DNA from: Brenneria bubanii
GTDB taxonomy: Bacteria; Pseudomonadota; Gammaproteobacteria; Enterobacterales; Enterobacteriaceae
Assembly: GCF_022378355.1 (NCBI RefSeq)
Contig: NZ_JAKMAJ010000003.1
Span: 342,222-406,221 of the forward strand
DNA: 64,000 nt
Reading direction: 5' to 3'
The translations under genes and the position numbers were made by a program. Of the stretch, positions 1 through 9,432 are shown piece after piece. The notes below the pieces were generated by a model that was not told the origin of the DNA, did no database searches, and saw nothing but the letters and a program-made list of their open reading frames with translations. Positions within the stretch are counted from its first letter, which is position 1. Each line of letters begins with the position of its first letter.

Positions 1-468
1 AGATTCGCTACCGCCAGCGGCAAAGCCGAGTTCAGCCATGGGCCGCTGCCGGATTCGTTGTTTCCGCAACTGGGTGAACAAAAGGTGCCCTTTACGCTGC
101 AAACGCTGCGTTCGCACGATCAGTACAACACCACGATTTATGGCCTGGACGATCGCTATCGCGGCGTTTACGGTCAGCGCGAAGTGCTGTTTATCCACCC
201 TGACGACATGGCGGCGCAAGGGCTGGCGGACGGCGATCTGGTGGACATCGAAACCCTGTGGCATGACGGCATTACCCGTAAGGTAAACGGCTTTCGTCTG
301 GTCGGCTATAACATTCCGCGCGGTAATCTGGCGGCCTATTATCCGGAAACCAATCCGCTGGTGCCCCTTTCCAGCTATGGCGATGAAACCTTTACCCCGA
401 CGTCAAAATCGGTACCGGTGAAAATTTCCCGCAGTGAACAAAGCGAGCCGCTGCTGCGCATTGCCTGA
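1..468 (+). CDS. Molybdopterin oxidoreductase, FdhF/YdeP family (C-terminal part)
   Basis: The frame is open from base 1 to a TGA at 466-468, so only about 155 C-terminal residues are present. They read as the molydopterin-dinucleotide-binding barrel of a formate dehydrogenase-like enzyme: a TLRSHDQYNT stretch, then VLFIHPDDMAAQGLADGDLV, where cofactor-binding domains place their 'substrate must be D/G-rich' turn, and a closing segment rich in NP/YYPETNPL. That last pattern resembles YdeP-type proteins rather than respiratory FdhF. The electron donor and partner cannot be told from the fragment. The gene is followed by 117 bp and a separate regulator on the same strand. Confidence 0.75.
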   Translation, partial: RFATASGKAEFSHGPLPDSLFPQLGEQKVPFTLQTLRSHDQYNTTIYGLDDRYRGVYGQREVLFIHPDDMAAQGLADGDLVDIETLWHDGITRKVNGFRLVGYNIPRGNLAAYYPETNPLVPLSSYGDETFTPTSKSVPVKISRSEQSEPLLRIA

Positions 469-585
469 ACCCTGACGCGGCGTAACAAGACCAACGCTGA
501 TTGGCGCATAATAGATATCTGTTATGCGCCGATGGGATATGGTTGAATAGGCGTTCTATTATCGGCAAAAAAAAAGTGACACGGC

Positions 586-1275
586 ATGTCCCGCGCTCAA
601 CGCTTACTTGATTTGATTCAGATGCTCCGCCGCCATCGTTTCCCGGTGACCGGAGCCAATTTGGCGGCGGAGTTGGGCATTAGCTTACGGACCCTTTATC
701 GTGATATCGCGACATTGCAGGCGCAAGGCGCGGATATCGAAGGCGAAGCCGGTCTCGGCTACATTTTACGCCCCGGCTTTATGCTGCCGCCGCTGATGTT
801 TTCCGAGGAAGAGATCGAAGCCTTGGTTCTGGGGTCGCGTTGGGTGGCCAGCCGCGGCGATCAGCCCCTCAGTAACGCTGCCCGGTGCGCGCTTGCCAAA
901 ATTTCAGCCGTACTGCCTGACGATCTGCGCAACCAACTTGATGCCGCTGCCCTGCTGATCGGCCCGGGAACCGCGCCTCAAACCGATGATCATGCGCTCT
1001 CGGTTATTCGCCACGCCATTCGCAGCGAACGTAAGCTCGAAATCCATTACCGTGACGTTAATGACGCGCAAACCCGGCGCATCGTCTGGCCCTTCGCGTT
1101 GGGTTATTTCGATCATACCCGCGTGCTTGCGGCATGGTGTGAAACGCGTCGGGCTTTCCGCCATTTTCGCACCGAGCGTATTGCTCAACTGTCGCTTGTG
1201 AAACAGCGCTATCCACGGCGACGTCAGGTTTTACTGAAAGAATGGCGAGACAGCGAAGGCATTCCGCCGCAATAG
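586..1275 (+). CDS. YafY-type transcriptional regulator (HTH + WYL domain)
   Basis: A 229-residue protein with an N-terminal DeoR/HTH_11-type helix-turn-helix (residues 1-60, including LAAELGISLRTLYRDIATL) followed by a WYL-type sensor domain (about 140-205, with KLEIHYRDVNDAQTRRIVWP and a later WCETRRAFRHFRTERI). This is the domain layout of YafY-family regulators, which bind DNA as dimers and sense a ligand through the WYL fold. The ligand and targets are unknown. It stands alone between the oxidoreductase and an AraC-type gene and may act on either. Length is normal for the family. Confidence 0.8.
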   Translation: MSRAQRLLDLIQMLRRHRFPVTGANLAAELGISLRTLYRDIATLQAQGADIEGEAGLGYILRPGFMLPPLMFSEEEIEALVLGSRWVASRGDQPLSNAARCALAKISAVLPDDLRNQLDAAALLIGPGTAPQTDDHALSVIRHAIRSERKLEIHYRDVNDAQTRRIVWPFALGYFDHTRVLAAWCETRRAFRHFRTERIAQLSLVKQRYPRRRQVLLKEWRDSEGIPPQ

Positions 1276-1359
1276 CCACCACCTAATGGTCCATCAAGTT
1301 ATATGAATTCGCAATCTTGTCCATGTATCCGGCTTTAACGACTAAAAAGGCGACAAGTT

Positions 1360-2178
1360 ATGTATCGCAATGCTATCAAAAATGACTGGGTTAAACTCGC
1401 GCCCTCTTCGGCCAAGTTTGAACGTCTGGAGGCATTTTTTACCGGTCATGGGTATGAGCCGCATCGCCATGACACCTACGCCATCGGCCGGACCCTATCC
1501 GGCATACAGAGTTTTCGCTATCGAGGCGGTCTAAGGCATAGCTTGGCGGGACATACGATGGTGCTCCACCCGGATGAGATCCACGATGGCAAAGCCGGTT
1601 CGGCGGATGGATTCCACTACCGTATGATTTATATAGCCCCCTCAGCTATCCAGAAAGTGCTCGGCGGCCGTCCGCTGCCTTTCATTAAAGGTGGAACATC
1701 CACCGATCAACGCCTTGTCGCAGCGACGGAATCTTTACTCAAAGCCATGGACGATACCCTCGAGCCATTGGAGGAGGATGACGCTATTTATGATCTGGCT
1801 AACGTGCTTGCTGAAATAGGAGGACAACGGACTAAACGGAGATCCTATGATTACCATGCCGCTGAACGTGCTCGTGAATATATAAACGATTTATTTACAG
1901 ACGCCATCACGCTCGATTCACTTTCTTTAATCAGCGGCAGAGATCGATGGAATTTGTCCCGAAATTTCCGTCTGCTCTATGGAACAAGCCCATACAGATA
2001 CGTGATCATGCAGCGTCTTGAATATTGCCGAAGGCTGATGTTTACAGGTCGGGATTTGGCCGATATCGCGCTTATTTCCGGTTTTGCCGATCAAAGCCAT
2101 ATGACTCGTCATTTTGTCAAAGCGTTTGGAATTTCACCGGGAACCTGGCTGAAAATAATAACAAAGGGTTTGCGCTGA
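1360..2178 (+). CDS. AraC family transcriptional regulator
   Basis: A 272-residue regulator with an N-terminal AraC-type cupin sensor (about 20-150; FFTGHGYEPHRHDTYAIGRT and HTMVLHPDEIHDG give the metal-cupin-like histidine pattern) and a C-terminal double helix-turn-helix (about 170-268; YINDLFTDAITLDSLSLISG, then LADIALISGFADQSHMTRHF and FGISPGTW). This is the standard architecture of AraC activators. The next gene, a small cupin beginning 77 bp downstream on the same strand, is a plausible co-transcribed partner or target. The inducer cannot be predicted. Confidence 0.88.
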   Translation: MYRNAIKNDWVKLAPSSAKFERLEAFFTGHGYEPHRHDTYAIGRTLSGIQSFRYRGGLRHSLAGHTMVLHPDEIHDGKAGSADGFHYRMIYIAPSAIQKVLGGRPLPFIKGGTSTDQRLVAATESLLKAMDDTLEPLEEDDAIYDLANVLAEIGGQRTKRRSYDYHAAERAREYINDLFTDAITLDSLSLISGRDRWNLSRNFRLLYGTSPYRYVIMQRLEYCRRLMFTGRDLADIALISGFADQSHMTRHFVKAFGISPGTWLKIITKGLR

Positions 2179-2255
2179 ATAGGTTGCACAAACGTTCAAG
2201 ACTGAAAAAATCTCGTCATATTAGGATGTATGCTAATTCAAGCCGGAGAGATAAC

Positions 2256-2618
2256 ATGTGTAAATCCATTAACTTCACACACAAACTTTCATTATTCAGC
2301 GAGCAATGGACACCCAAAGTCATTGCTGAAATGAACGACTATCAATTCAAGATAGTCAAAATACAGGGCGACTTTGTTTGGCACGCTCACAGCGACACCG
2401 ACGAAACATTCATCGTTCTTGATGGCGCATTGCGTATCGATTTTCGTGATGGATTCGTTAATGTGAATGCTGGCGAAATGTTTGTGGTAAAACGTGGAAT
2501 CGAGCATAAGCCCTACGCAGATAAAGAAGTAAAACTTCTACTGATAGAACCCCAGGGAGTATTAAACACCGGTGATGAAGTTGGGGAAAGAACCGCCCAA
2601 AATGACGTTTGGATTTGA
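2256..2618 (+). CDS. Small cupin-domain protein
   Basis: A 120-residue single-domain cupin. The start is set at the ATG at 2256 because GGAGAG lies 5 bases upstream and homologous cupins begin at the MCKSINFTHKL segment. The first cupin motif is WHAHSDTDETFIVLDGAL (two His, Asp/Glu), the second is NAGEMFVVKRGIEHKP with one His. This motif set normally binds a divalent metal. Similar proteins are usually annotated 'cupin domain-containing' with no proven reaction. It follows the AraC regulator on the same strand and is closed by a strong terminator. Confidence 0.78.
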   Translation: MCKSINFTHKLSLFSEQWTPKVIAEMNDYQFKIVKIQGDFVWHAHSDTDETFIVLDGALRIDFRDGFVNVNAGEMFVVKRGIEHKPYADKEVKLLLIEPQGVLNTGDEVGERTAQNDVWI

Positions 2619-2935
2619 TATCCATCACCCATAATTAAAAAGGTCGGCAAACGCACCCATGTGCTTGCCGGCCTTCATTTTTTCTTTAGCGAACAAAATT
2701 TCTCACTTCAGCCCATTCTGATGCGGCTTATGGGATTTCCTGCGCATCGACACTGGTTTAGTCATGTGAGCGACGTCCAGTCAAACGTTTACTCACTCAG
2801 GCGTCCGTTCACAATTGCCAGTCAAGATCATTAGACTACTGACAGAAATTGTCAGCATAGCGCTCTAGTATGGCTTCGAATGAGGTTTATCCCTTCAATT
2901 CCAACGTATTTACTAAACCATATGGAGAATAATTA
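2619..2935. other. Intergenic region with a perfect inverted repeat
   Basis: After the terminator this 317-bp stretch has no coding signal. At 2839-2855 it carries CTGACAGAAATTGTCAG, a perfect 6-bp inverted repeat around five bases, about 80 bp upstream of the glyoxalase-fold pseudogene. It could be an operator for a dimeric regulator such as the nearby YafY or AraC proteins. No convincing -10/-35 pair was picked out. Confidence 0.4.
2639..2685 (+). terminator. Rho-independent terminator after the cupin gene
   Basis: An 11-bp stem (AAGGTCGGCAA pairing with TTGCCGGCCTT, one G-U) with a short loop is followed by CATTTTTTCTTT, a clear U tract in the cupin transcript. Confidence 0.8.
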
Positions 2936-3303
2936 ATGACGACTCCTGACATGATCATTTTGTATGTCGACAGTCCGGCTAACAGCGGTCGGTTTTATAC
3001 TGATTTATTCGATAAATCGCCGATTGAAGCCTCAGTAACCTTTGCCCTGTTCGCTCTTGATTCGGGCTTGATGCTGGGACTCTGGTCTAAACATATGTCG
3101 AACCTGCGGCGCAGACCACCGGGGATGGCGGTGAACTGGCATTTCCGCAGTCCTGCAATGAGGACGTTGATGCGCTGTTCGACTTATGGCGCCAGCAAAA
3201 TCTGCACATAGCGCAAGCACCGACGTATCTGGATTTCGGTTATACCTTCGTTGTCACGGATCCAGACGGACACCGACTGCGCGTCTTTTCCCCCGCCGGA
3301 TAA
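2936..3303 (+). pseudogene. Glyoxalase/bleomycin-resistance (VOC) family protein, frameshifted
   Basis: The first 54 codons from ATG 2936 read as a VOC-fold half module (FYTDLFDKSPIEASVTFALF, then SGLMLGLWSK). Around 3095-3099 the meaningful frame moves: the second half continues one base out of register as EPAAQTTGDGGELAFP, then LDFGYTFVVTDPDGHRLRVF and ends at TAA 3301-3303. The last part is the canonical VOC C-terminus (DPDGHRL). One missing base near 3096 would restore a protein of about 122 residues. In the window as given the gene is broken, by true mutation or by sequencing error. A ribosome site, GGAGAAT, precedes the ATG. Confidence 0.8.
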
Positions 3304-3493
3304 CGCACGTTGGGACGATCGGCCCCCCGCTCGTCCCGCATAGTTGCTCGGCTAAACTATCGCCGTCGATCATGCCGGCAGTCTTGTTACACCTCGGTCA
3401 ATTATCCTGATATCAACGCTTGCCGCCGGCACCCGATTCGCGTAAAACTGTGAGCCGCTAATCGAGCTACTTATAACCGTATTTCTGGACGCT

Positions 3494-5428
3494 ATGTTTC
3501 AAGATAATCCGCTGCTTGCACAGCTAAAACAGCAACTTCACTCACAGACGCCACGGGTTGAAGGTGTCGTCAAAGGCACTGATAAAGGGTTTGGCTTTCT
3601 TGAAGCTGACGCGCAAAAAAGCTATTTCATCCCGCCGCCGCACATGAAAAAAGTCATGCACGGCGACCGTATCACCGCCACGCTGCATACTGAAAAAGAT
3701 CGCGAGATCGCCGAGCCGGAAACGCTGATAGAGCCGTTCCTGAGCCGCTTTGTCGGCCGCGTTCAGAAAAAAGACGATCGTCTCTCCATTATCCCCGACC
3801 ATCCGCTACTCAAGGACGCCATTTTCTGCCGTCCAGCGCGTAGCGTCAGCCATGCGTTTCAGAATGGCGACTGGGCGGTTGCCGAAATGCGTCGTCACCC
3901 GCTCAAGGGCGACCGCGGATTCCATGCCGAATTGACCCAATTCATCACCACCGGCGACGATCCGCTGGCGCCGTGGTGGGTGACATTGTCACGTCACAAT
4001 CTGGAACGCGCCGCTCCCGAGGCCGATGCCACCGAACGCAACGATGGTTCATTGGTGCGTGAAGATCTGACCGCTCTGGACTTCGTTACCATCGACAGCG
4101 CCAGTACCGAAGACATGGATGATGCGCTGTATGTGCAGGACGGCGGTGACGGCGCGTTGCGGTTGATTATCGCCATCGCCGATCCTACCGCCTATGTCGA
4201 GGCAGGCAGCGAACTGGATAATATTGCTCGCCAGCGCGCCTTCACCAATTATCTGCCCGGCTTCAATATTCCAATGTTGCCGCGCCAATTGTCGGACGAT
4301 ATCTGCTCGTTGCGCCCCAATGAGCGCCGCCCGGTTCTCGCCTGCCGCGTCACCATCGCCGCAGACGGATCGCTGGACGACGATATCCAGTTTTTTGCCG
4401 CCTGGATCGAATCCAAAGCCAAGCTGGCCTACGACGACGTATCCGACTGGTTGGAACAACAAGGCCAATGGCTACCGCCCAGCGATGCTATCGCGCAACA
4501 AATCCGCCTGCTGCAACGCGTTTGTTTGGCGCGCAGCGAATGGCGCAAGACAAACGCGCTGGTATTCAAAGATCGCCCTGACTACCGCTTCCTGCTGGGA
4601 GAAAAAGGCGAAGTCCTGGATATCGTGGTTGAGCCAAGACGCATAGCCAATCGCATCGTCGAAGAAGCGATGATCGCGGCGAACGTCTGCGCCGCCATTG
4701 TGCTGCGTGACAAACTGGGTTTCGGCATCTACAACGTCCACAACGGCTTTGATCCGGCGTCCGTCGAGCAGGCTGTCGCGGTGCTGGACGCTTTCGGCAT
4801 ACAGGCCGATGCTCAGGCCTTGCTGACGCTTGACGGTTTTTGTTCCCTGCGTCGCGAACTGGATGCCTTACCTACCCAGTTCCTGGACAACCGGATCCGT
4901 CGTTTTCAGTCTTTCGCCGAGGTCAGCACCACGCCCGGCCCACACTTCGGTCTGGGACTTGAAGCCTATGCCACCTGGACGTCACCGATTCGCAAATACG
5001 GCGATATGGTTAACCATCGCTTGCTGAAAGCGGCGATCGCCGGTCAATCGGCTGAGAAACCGCAGGATGAGGTTACCGTGCAGCTGGCCGAGCGTCGCCG
5101 GCTCAACCGCATGGCGGAGCGGGACGTCGGCGACTGGCTATACGCCCGCTTCCTGAAGGATAAAGCGGGCACCGATACGCGCTTCCCGGCGGAGATCATG
5201 GATGTCACCCGCGGCGGTCTGCGCGTGCGGCTGCTGGATAACGGCGCGGTGGCGTTTATTCCTTCCTCCTTTATTCACGCGGTGCGCGACGAACTGGTAT
5301 GCAGCCAGGATACCGGTACGGTATTGGTCAAGGGCGAAGAAGTTTATCGCCAGGGCGACGCCCTTGATGTCGTCATTGCGGAAGTCCGCCTCGAAACCCG
5401 CAGCATCATCGCCAAACCCGTCGCTTAG
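3494..5428 (+). CDS. rnb: Exoribonuclease II
   Basis: A 644-residue protein, exactly the E. coli RNase II length, degrading RNA processively 3' to 5'. It has an N-terminal cold-shock domain pair ([20 protein letters not shown]), the RNB catalytic domain with the acidic cluster [12 protein letters not shown] near residue 200 that holds the Mg ions, and a C-terminal S1 domain ([17 protein letters not shown]). It begins [11 protein letters not shown] as in E. coli. It stands alone, upstream of cstA on the same strand. Confidence 0.98.
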   Translation: MFQDNPLLAQLKQQLHSQTPRVEGVVKGTDKGFGFLEADAQKSYFIPPPHMKKVMHGDRITATLHTEKDREIAEPETLIEPFLSRFVGRVQKKDDRLSIIPDHPLLKDAIFCRPARSVSHAFQNGDWAVAEMRRHPLKGDRGFHAELTQFITTGDDPLAPWWVTLSRHNLERAAPEADATERNDGSLVREDLTALDFVTIDSASTEDMDDALYVQDGGDGALRLIIAIADPTAYVEAGSELDNIARQRAFTNYLPGFNIPMLPRQLSDDICSLRPNERRPVLACRVTIAADGSLDDDIQFFAAWIESKAKLAYDDVSDWLEQQGQWLPPSDAIAQQIRLLQRVCLARSEWRKTNALVFKDRPDYRFLLGEKGEVLDIVVEPRRIANRIVEEAMIAANVCAAIVLRDKLGFGIYNVHNGFDPASVEQAVAVLDAFGIQADAQALLTLDGFCSLRRELDALPTQFLDNRIRRFQSFAEVSTTPGPHFGLGLEAYATWTSPIRKYGDMVNHRLLKAAIAGQSAEKPQDEVTVQLAERRRLNRMAERDVGDWLYARFLKDKAGTDTRFPAEIMDVTRGGLRVRLLDNGAVAFIPSSFIHAVRDELVCSQDTGTVLVKGEEVYRQGDALDVVIAEVRLETRSIIAKPVA

Positions 5429-5438
5429 CGCTATCCCG

Positions 5439-5465
5439 GTTGCCGGTCCCTTTGGGGCCGGCAAC
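5439..5465 (+). terminator. GC-rich hairpin after rnb
   Basis: GTTGCCGGTCCC pairs with GGGGCCGGCAAC (12 bp including one G-U) around a TTT loop, 10 bases after the rnb stop. No U tract follows, so it may be a 3' stabiliser or a weak terminator. Confidence 0.45.
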
Positions 5466-5653
5466 GCTATATGTCGGGTGAATGCCCAGGCTCCTTCTGA
5501 GCGCCGCACCGCAGATTTAAATTTATTTACATAAATTCATTGCCGCTCACACTTTCTTATTCAGGCCCTTCTCTTCGTCATCAAACCCTCTATTGTTAAA
5601 TTGCATTAACAGTCGCGCTACACATCTTTCTGCGTAACGAAGGAGCCGTTGTT

Positions 5654-7723
5654 ATGAATAACGTTAAGAGCATCGTGATCTGGCTGTCGGTCGGTCTGGC
5701 GGGCGCTATCGCGTTCGCCATGCTGGCGTTGAGCCGCGGTGAGCACGTGAATGCCGTCTGGTTGGTTATCGCATCCATCGCTTGTTACAGCATTGCCTAC
5801 CGTTTCTACAGCCTGTTCATTGCCAGGAAAGTCTTTGAGCTGGATGATCGACGCTTAACGCCAGCGGAACGCCGCAATGATGGACTGGATTACGTTCCGA
5901 CGAATAAATGGGTGCTGTTCGGCCACCATTTCGCCGCCATTGCGGGAGCCGGGCCGCTGGTGGGCCCCATTCTCGCCGCCCAGATGGGCTTCCTGCCCGG
6001 AACGATCTGGATCCTGGTGGGCGTCATGCTTGCCGGCGCGGTACAGGACTTTCTGGTGTTGTTTATATCAACCCGGCGCGACGGCCGCTCTCTCGGAGAG
6101 ATAGCCAAGCAGGAACTGGGCGCCTTCGCCGGCGTGATTACCATGCTTGGCGCATTAGGCGTGATGATCATCATCCTGTCCGCGCTGGCGCTGGTGGTGG
6201 TAAAAGCATTGGCGGACAGCCCCTGGGGGTTATTCACCATCGCCGCGACCATTCCGATTGCGCTGTTTATGGGCGTATATATGCGTTTCCTGCGGCCGGG
6301 GAAAATCGCGGAGGTATCCGTCATCGGTTTTGTTCTGATGATGCTGGCGATTGTCTATGGCGGCAATATTGCTGCGCATCCCTACTGGGGACCGTTTTTT
6401 ACCTTAAAAGGCACCTCGCTGACCTGGGTGCTGGTCATTTACGGTTTTATCGCCTCAGTGCTGCCGGTCTGGCTACTGTTGGCGCCGCGCGATTATCTCT
6501 CCACCTTCCTGAAAATCGGCGTGATCGTCGGGCTGGCGGTCGGTATCGTCTTTGCCATGCCGGAAATGAAAATGCCCGCCGTTTCCCGCTTTATCGACGG
6601 TAGCGGACCGGTGTTCTCCGGCAGTCTGTTCCCCTTCCTGTTTATCACCATTGCCTGCGGCGCGATTTCCGGCTTCCATGCGCTGGTTGCCAGCGGCACC
6701 ACGCCAAAACTGATCGAGCGCGAGAGCCATATCCGTTTCATCGGCTACGGCGCCATGCTGATGGAATCTTTTGTCGCCATCATGGCGTTAATATGCGCCT
6801 CGGTGATCGAACCCGGCGTTTATTTCGCCATGAACTCGCCGGCGGCGCTTATCGGCACCACGGTGGAAAATGCTGCGCAGGTCATTAATGGCTGGGGATT
6901 CGTAATTACGCCGGAAGCGCTTTCCGCCATTGCCGGCGACGTAGGCGAAGCCTCGATTTTGTCCCGTGCGGGAGGCGCGCCGACCTTCGCCGTAGGAATG
7001 GCCTTTATCATTACCGAGATCTTCAACAGTCGCGCGATGATGGCGTTTTGGTATCACTTCGCCATTCTTTTTGAAGCACTGTTCATTCTTACCGCGGTAG
7101 ATGCCGGTACGCGCGCCTGCCGCTTTATGGTGCAGGATCTGGTGGGCGTGGTGATCCCAAGACTGGCGAATAGCCGCTCATGGTTGGGAAATCTTGCCGG
7201 CACTACGGTGGCCGTGGCCGGCTGGGGATTCTTCGTTTATCAAGGCGTTATCGATCCGCTGGGCGGCATCAATACCCTATGGCCGCTGTTCGGTATCGGC
7301 AACCAGATGCTGGCGTCCATGGCGTTGATTCTCGGCACCGTGGTGCTGTTCAAGATGAAAAAGCAGCGCTATGCCTGGGTCACCATCCTACCCACGGTGT
7401 GGCTGTTTATCACCTCCATGACCGCGGGCTGGCAAAAGATATTCCATGAACAACCCAGTATCGGCTTCCTGGCGCAGGCCAAACGTTTTTCCGCCGGTAT
7501 TGAGCAAGGCACGCTGATTGCCCCGGCCAAAACCATCAGGGATATGGAAACCATTGTATTCAGCAATCAGATTAACGCCGCGCTGTGCGGCTTCTTTATG
7601 CTGGTTGCCGTCACCATGCTCGTCGCGGCGTTGTTCGTTATCCGGCGCGCGTTGAACAGTGAAAAGCCGACAACCCATGAAACCGCGGTAACGTTACGTG
7701 AGGAAACCCAGGCGGTTAAGTGA
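5654..7723 (+). CDS. cstA: Carbon starvation protein A family transporter
   Basis: A 689-residue, many-spanning inner-membrane protein of the CstA family, which imports pyruvate or peptides during carbon limitation. The N-terminal signature is complete: FGHHFAAIAGAGPLVGPILA (about residues 90-110), preceded by the hydrophobic ASIACYSIAYRFYSLFIA. It starts at ATG 5654 with AAGGAG 11 bases upstream. The family in E. coli has CstA and BtsT (YjiY); assignment to CstA rather than BtsT is by overall resemblance and is less certain. It is convergent with araD and closed by a shared terminator. Confidence 0.88.
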   Translation: MNNVKSIVIWLSVGLAGAIAFAMLALSRGEHVNAVWLVIASIACYSIAYRFYSLFIARKVFELDDRRLTPAERRNDGLDYVPTNKWVLFGHHFAAIAGAGPLVGPILAAQMGFLPGTIWILVGVMLAGAVQDFLVLFISTRRDGRSLGEIAKQELGAFAGVITMLGALGVMIIILSALALVVVKALADSPWGLFTIAATIPIALFMGVYMRFLRPGKIAEVSVIGFVLMMLAIVYGGNIAAHPYWGPFFTLKGTSLTWVLVIYGFIASVLPVWLLLAPRDYLSTFLKIGVIVGLAVGIVFAMPEMKMPAVSRFIDGSGPVFSGSLFPFLFITIACGAISGFHALVASGTTPKLIERESHIRFIGYGAMLMESFVAIMALICASVIEPGVYFAMNSPAALIGTTVENAAQVINGWGFVITPEALSAIAGDVGEASILSRAGGAPTFAVGMAFIITEIFNSRAMMAFWYHFAILFEALFILTAVDAGTRACRFMVQDLVGVVIPRLANSRSWLGNLAGTTVAVAGWGFFVYQGVIDPLGGINTLWPLFGIGNQMLASMALILGTVVLFKMKKQRYAWVTILPTVWLFITSMTAGWQKIFHEQPSIGFLAQAKRFSAGIEQGTLIAPAKTIRDMETIVFSNQINAALCGFFMLVAVTMLVAALFVIRRALNSEKPTTHETAVTLREETQAVK

Positions 7724-7754
7724 GCGGCGCGGAACGCATCATTCGACCGGCATT

Positions 7755-7782
7755 AACTCCCTCCGCGACGGAGGGATTTTCA
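7755..7782 (+). terminator. Terminator between cstA and araD
   Basis: TCCCTCCG/CGGAGGGA (8 bp, CGA loop, 7758-7776) is followed by TTTT in the cstA direction. It abuts the araD stop codon on the other strand. Confidence 0.7.
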
Positions 7783-8475
7783 TTGTCCGTAGTAGGCCTT
7801 CTTGCCGTGTTTACGCAGGTAGTGTTTATCCAGCAAGGTTTGCTGCATAACGTTCAGGCCGGGCGTGAGCTGACGGGAGAAAATGCCCATATAGGCAATT
7901 TCTTCCAATACCACCGCATTGTGCACCGCATTGTCGGCATCTTTGCCCCAGGAAAAAGGGCCGTGCGAATTGACTAATACCGCCGGAATATCGCTGGGCG
8001 AAAGATGCCGGTCATGAAAGGTTTCAACAATCACCCGACCCGTTTCCCACTCATAGCGACCATTAATTTCTTCATCCGTCATCAAACGCGTGCAGGGGAT
8101 CGCGCCATAGAAATAATCCGCGTGCGTCGTTCCCCAGGCGGGAATATCTTTACCAGCCTGCGCCCAGATAGTGGCATGCCGGGAATGGGTATGAACGATA
8201 GCGCCAATATCGGGAAATTCCAAATACAGCACGCGATGGGTATCGGTATCCGAAGAGGGTTTTTTCGCGCCGTCAACCACCTTTCCACTCGCAAGTTCAA
8301 CGACGACCATATCGTCCGCCGTCATTACGGCATACTCGACGCCGGAAGGTTTGATCACCATGAGTCCCCGCGACCGGTCGACCGCGCTGACATTGCCCCA
8401 GGTAAATGTCACTAACTGATGTTGCGGCAAAGCCAGATTGGCTTTCAACACCTGTGTTTTGAGTTCGTCTAACAT
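7780..8475 (-). CDS. araD: L-ribulose-5-phosphate 4-epimerase
   Basis: A 231-residue class II aldolase-fold enzyme that interconverts L-ribulose-5-phosphate and D-xylulose-5-phosphate using zinc. Length equals E. coli AraD, and it ends [12 protein letters not shown], nearly the AraD C-terminus. Motifs seen are [11 protein letters not shown] near the start, [12 protein letters not shown] near residue 95 (zinc-binding HTHS), and the HGPFSWG segment carrying a further zinc histidine. The paralogues UlaF and SgbE are alternatives, but the C-terminus favours AraD. No araBA genes are adjacent, which is unusual compared with E. coli. Confidence 0.9.
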   Translation of the reverse strand: MLDELKTQVLKANLALPQHQLVTFTWGNVSAVDRSRGLMVIKPSGVEYAVMTADDMVVVELASGKVVDGAKKPSSDTDTHRVLYLEFPDIGAIVHTHSRHATIWAQAGKDIPAWGTTHADYFYGAIPCTRLMTDEEINGRYEWETGRVIVETFHDRHLSPSDIPAVLVNSHGPFSWGKDADNAVHNAVVLEEIAYMGIFSRQLTPGLNVMQQTLLDKHYLRKHGKKAYYGQ

Positions 8476-8804
8476 GGTCGGCTCCCGATCTAGCTATCAA
8501 ACCATTGTCCCGGCCATGGCGCGCCGTCGCTATGGGCTAAATTGCTAAAGATCGGGCAGCGTTCTGCTGTAAGCCGTTTTATTTTTATTCCCGCGTCGGC
8601 GCGTGGCCGCTTTACCAATTATTGCTATCGGTATCGTAACGTAAGGGAATTAAGATTTTTTACCTGTTGCGGTTTTTCCCGATGATTATACTGAGCGCCA
8701 GACAATGAAAGGCTTTGCCTGTTTATTTAATACCGTAAAAAAGTCGCAATGCGCTATTTTCTTCAGTTTAAGAAAATAGTATCAGGCGTAAAAAGGGGAA
8801 CAAT
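8476..8804. other. araD-osmB divergent intergenic region
   Basis: This 329-bp region should hold both promoters. A TTATACT hexamer-like element near 8686 (GATGATTATACTGAG) resembles an extended sigma-S/sigma-70 -10 and could serve osmB, which is stress-induced in E. coli. At 8754-8779 the sequence CTATTTTCTT/AAGAAAATAG forms a perfect 10-bp stem with a six-base loop, 25 bp before the osmB ATG, so it would lie in the leader mRNA. Confidence 0.45.
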
Positions 8805-9017
8805 ATGAAAGTGAACAAACAGTTTACGACTGCGGTTTTAGCCATAGCCTTAACAATTGCGTTAGCTGGCTGTTCAAATATGTCCAAGCGCGACCGCAAC
8901 ACCGCTATTGGCGCGGGTGCCGGCGCAGTTGGCGGCGCGGTGCTGACGGGCGGCGGAACATTAGGCACGCTGGGCGGCGCAGCCATTGGAGGCCTTATTG
9001 GCCGTCAGGTCGATTAA
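8805..9017 (+). CDS. osmB: Osmotically inducible lipoprotein OsmB
   Basis: A 70-residue outer-membrane lipoprotein. It has a signal peptide ending in the lipobox LAGC (Cys near residue 23), then SNMSKRDRNTAIGAGAGAVG and a glycine-zipper segment (GGGTLGTLGGAAIGGLIG) typical of OsmB. E. coli OsmB has 72 residues. AGGGGAAC precedes the ATG. In E. coli it responds to osmotic and stationary-phase stress. Gene order osmB-yciH-pyrF is as in E. coli. Confidence 0.95.
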   Translation: MKVNKQFTTAVLAIALTIALAGCSNMSKRDRNTAIGAGAGAVGGAVLTGGGTLGTLGGAAIGGLIGRQVD

Positions 9018-9027
9018 TCCGTTTCCG

Positions 9028-9065
9028 ACGGCAGGCAACAAAACCGACTTTTCGGTGCCTGCCGT
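9028..9065. terminator. Hairpin between convergent osmB and yciH
   Basis: ACGGCAGGCA pairs with TGCCTGCCGT (10 bp) enclosing an inner ACCGA/TCGGT stem. It lies 11 bases after the osmB stop and before the yciH stop on the other strand. There is no long U run on either side. Confidence 0.55.
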
Positions 9066-9099
9066 GACTCGATACCGATAGCGGCTAATTGTTACCCTG

Positions 9100-9429
9100 T
9101 CACCCACCGGCCAGTTTAACTTTCATGCCCTTGGCTTCCAGTAATTGTTTCAACAAGTCGCGCTTATCGCCCTGAATTTCAATCACGCCCGCTTTTATCG
9201 CCCCGCCGCATCCGCATTTTTTCTTTAATTCGGCCGCGAGTTTGCCAAGCGCATCATCATCGAGATCGACGCCGCTGATAACGCAAACACCCTTCCCTTT
9301 GCGCCCGCTGGTCTGGCGCTGTATTCGGACGATGCCGTCGCCTCGCGCTCTAACCACCGGTTCGTCTTCCTGCTTGATGCGCCCGCTTTCTGTTGAATAC
9401 ACCAGCCTGCTGTCATCATTACGCGCCAT
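9100..9429 (-). CDS. yciH: SUI1-domain translation factor YciH
   Basis: A 109-residue homologue of eukaryotic eIF1 (SUI1). The core VCVISGVDLDDDALGKLAAE, followed by LKKKCGCGGAIKAGVIEIQG, is the SUI1 fold signature, and it ends MKVKLAGG. E. coli YciH has 108 residues and discriminates against aberrant initiation complexes, probably under stress. The start is 3 bases downstream of the pyrF stop on the same strand, so the two are co-transcribed as in E. coli. Confidence 0.95.
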   Translation of the reverse strand: MARNDDSRLVYSTESGRIKQEDEPVVRARGDGIVRIQRQTSGRKGKGVCVISGVDLDDDALGKLAAELKKKCGCGGAIKAGVIEIQGDKRDLLKQLLEAKGMKVKLAGG

Positions 9430-9432
9430 CGC

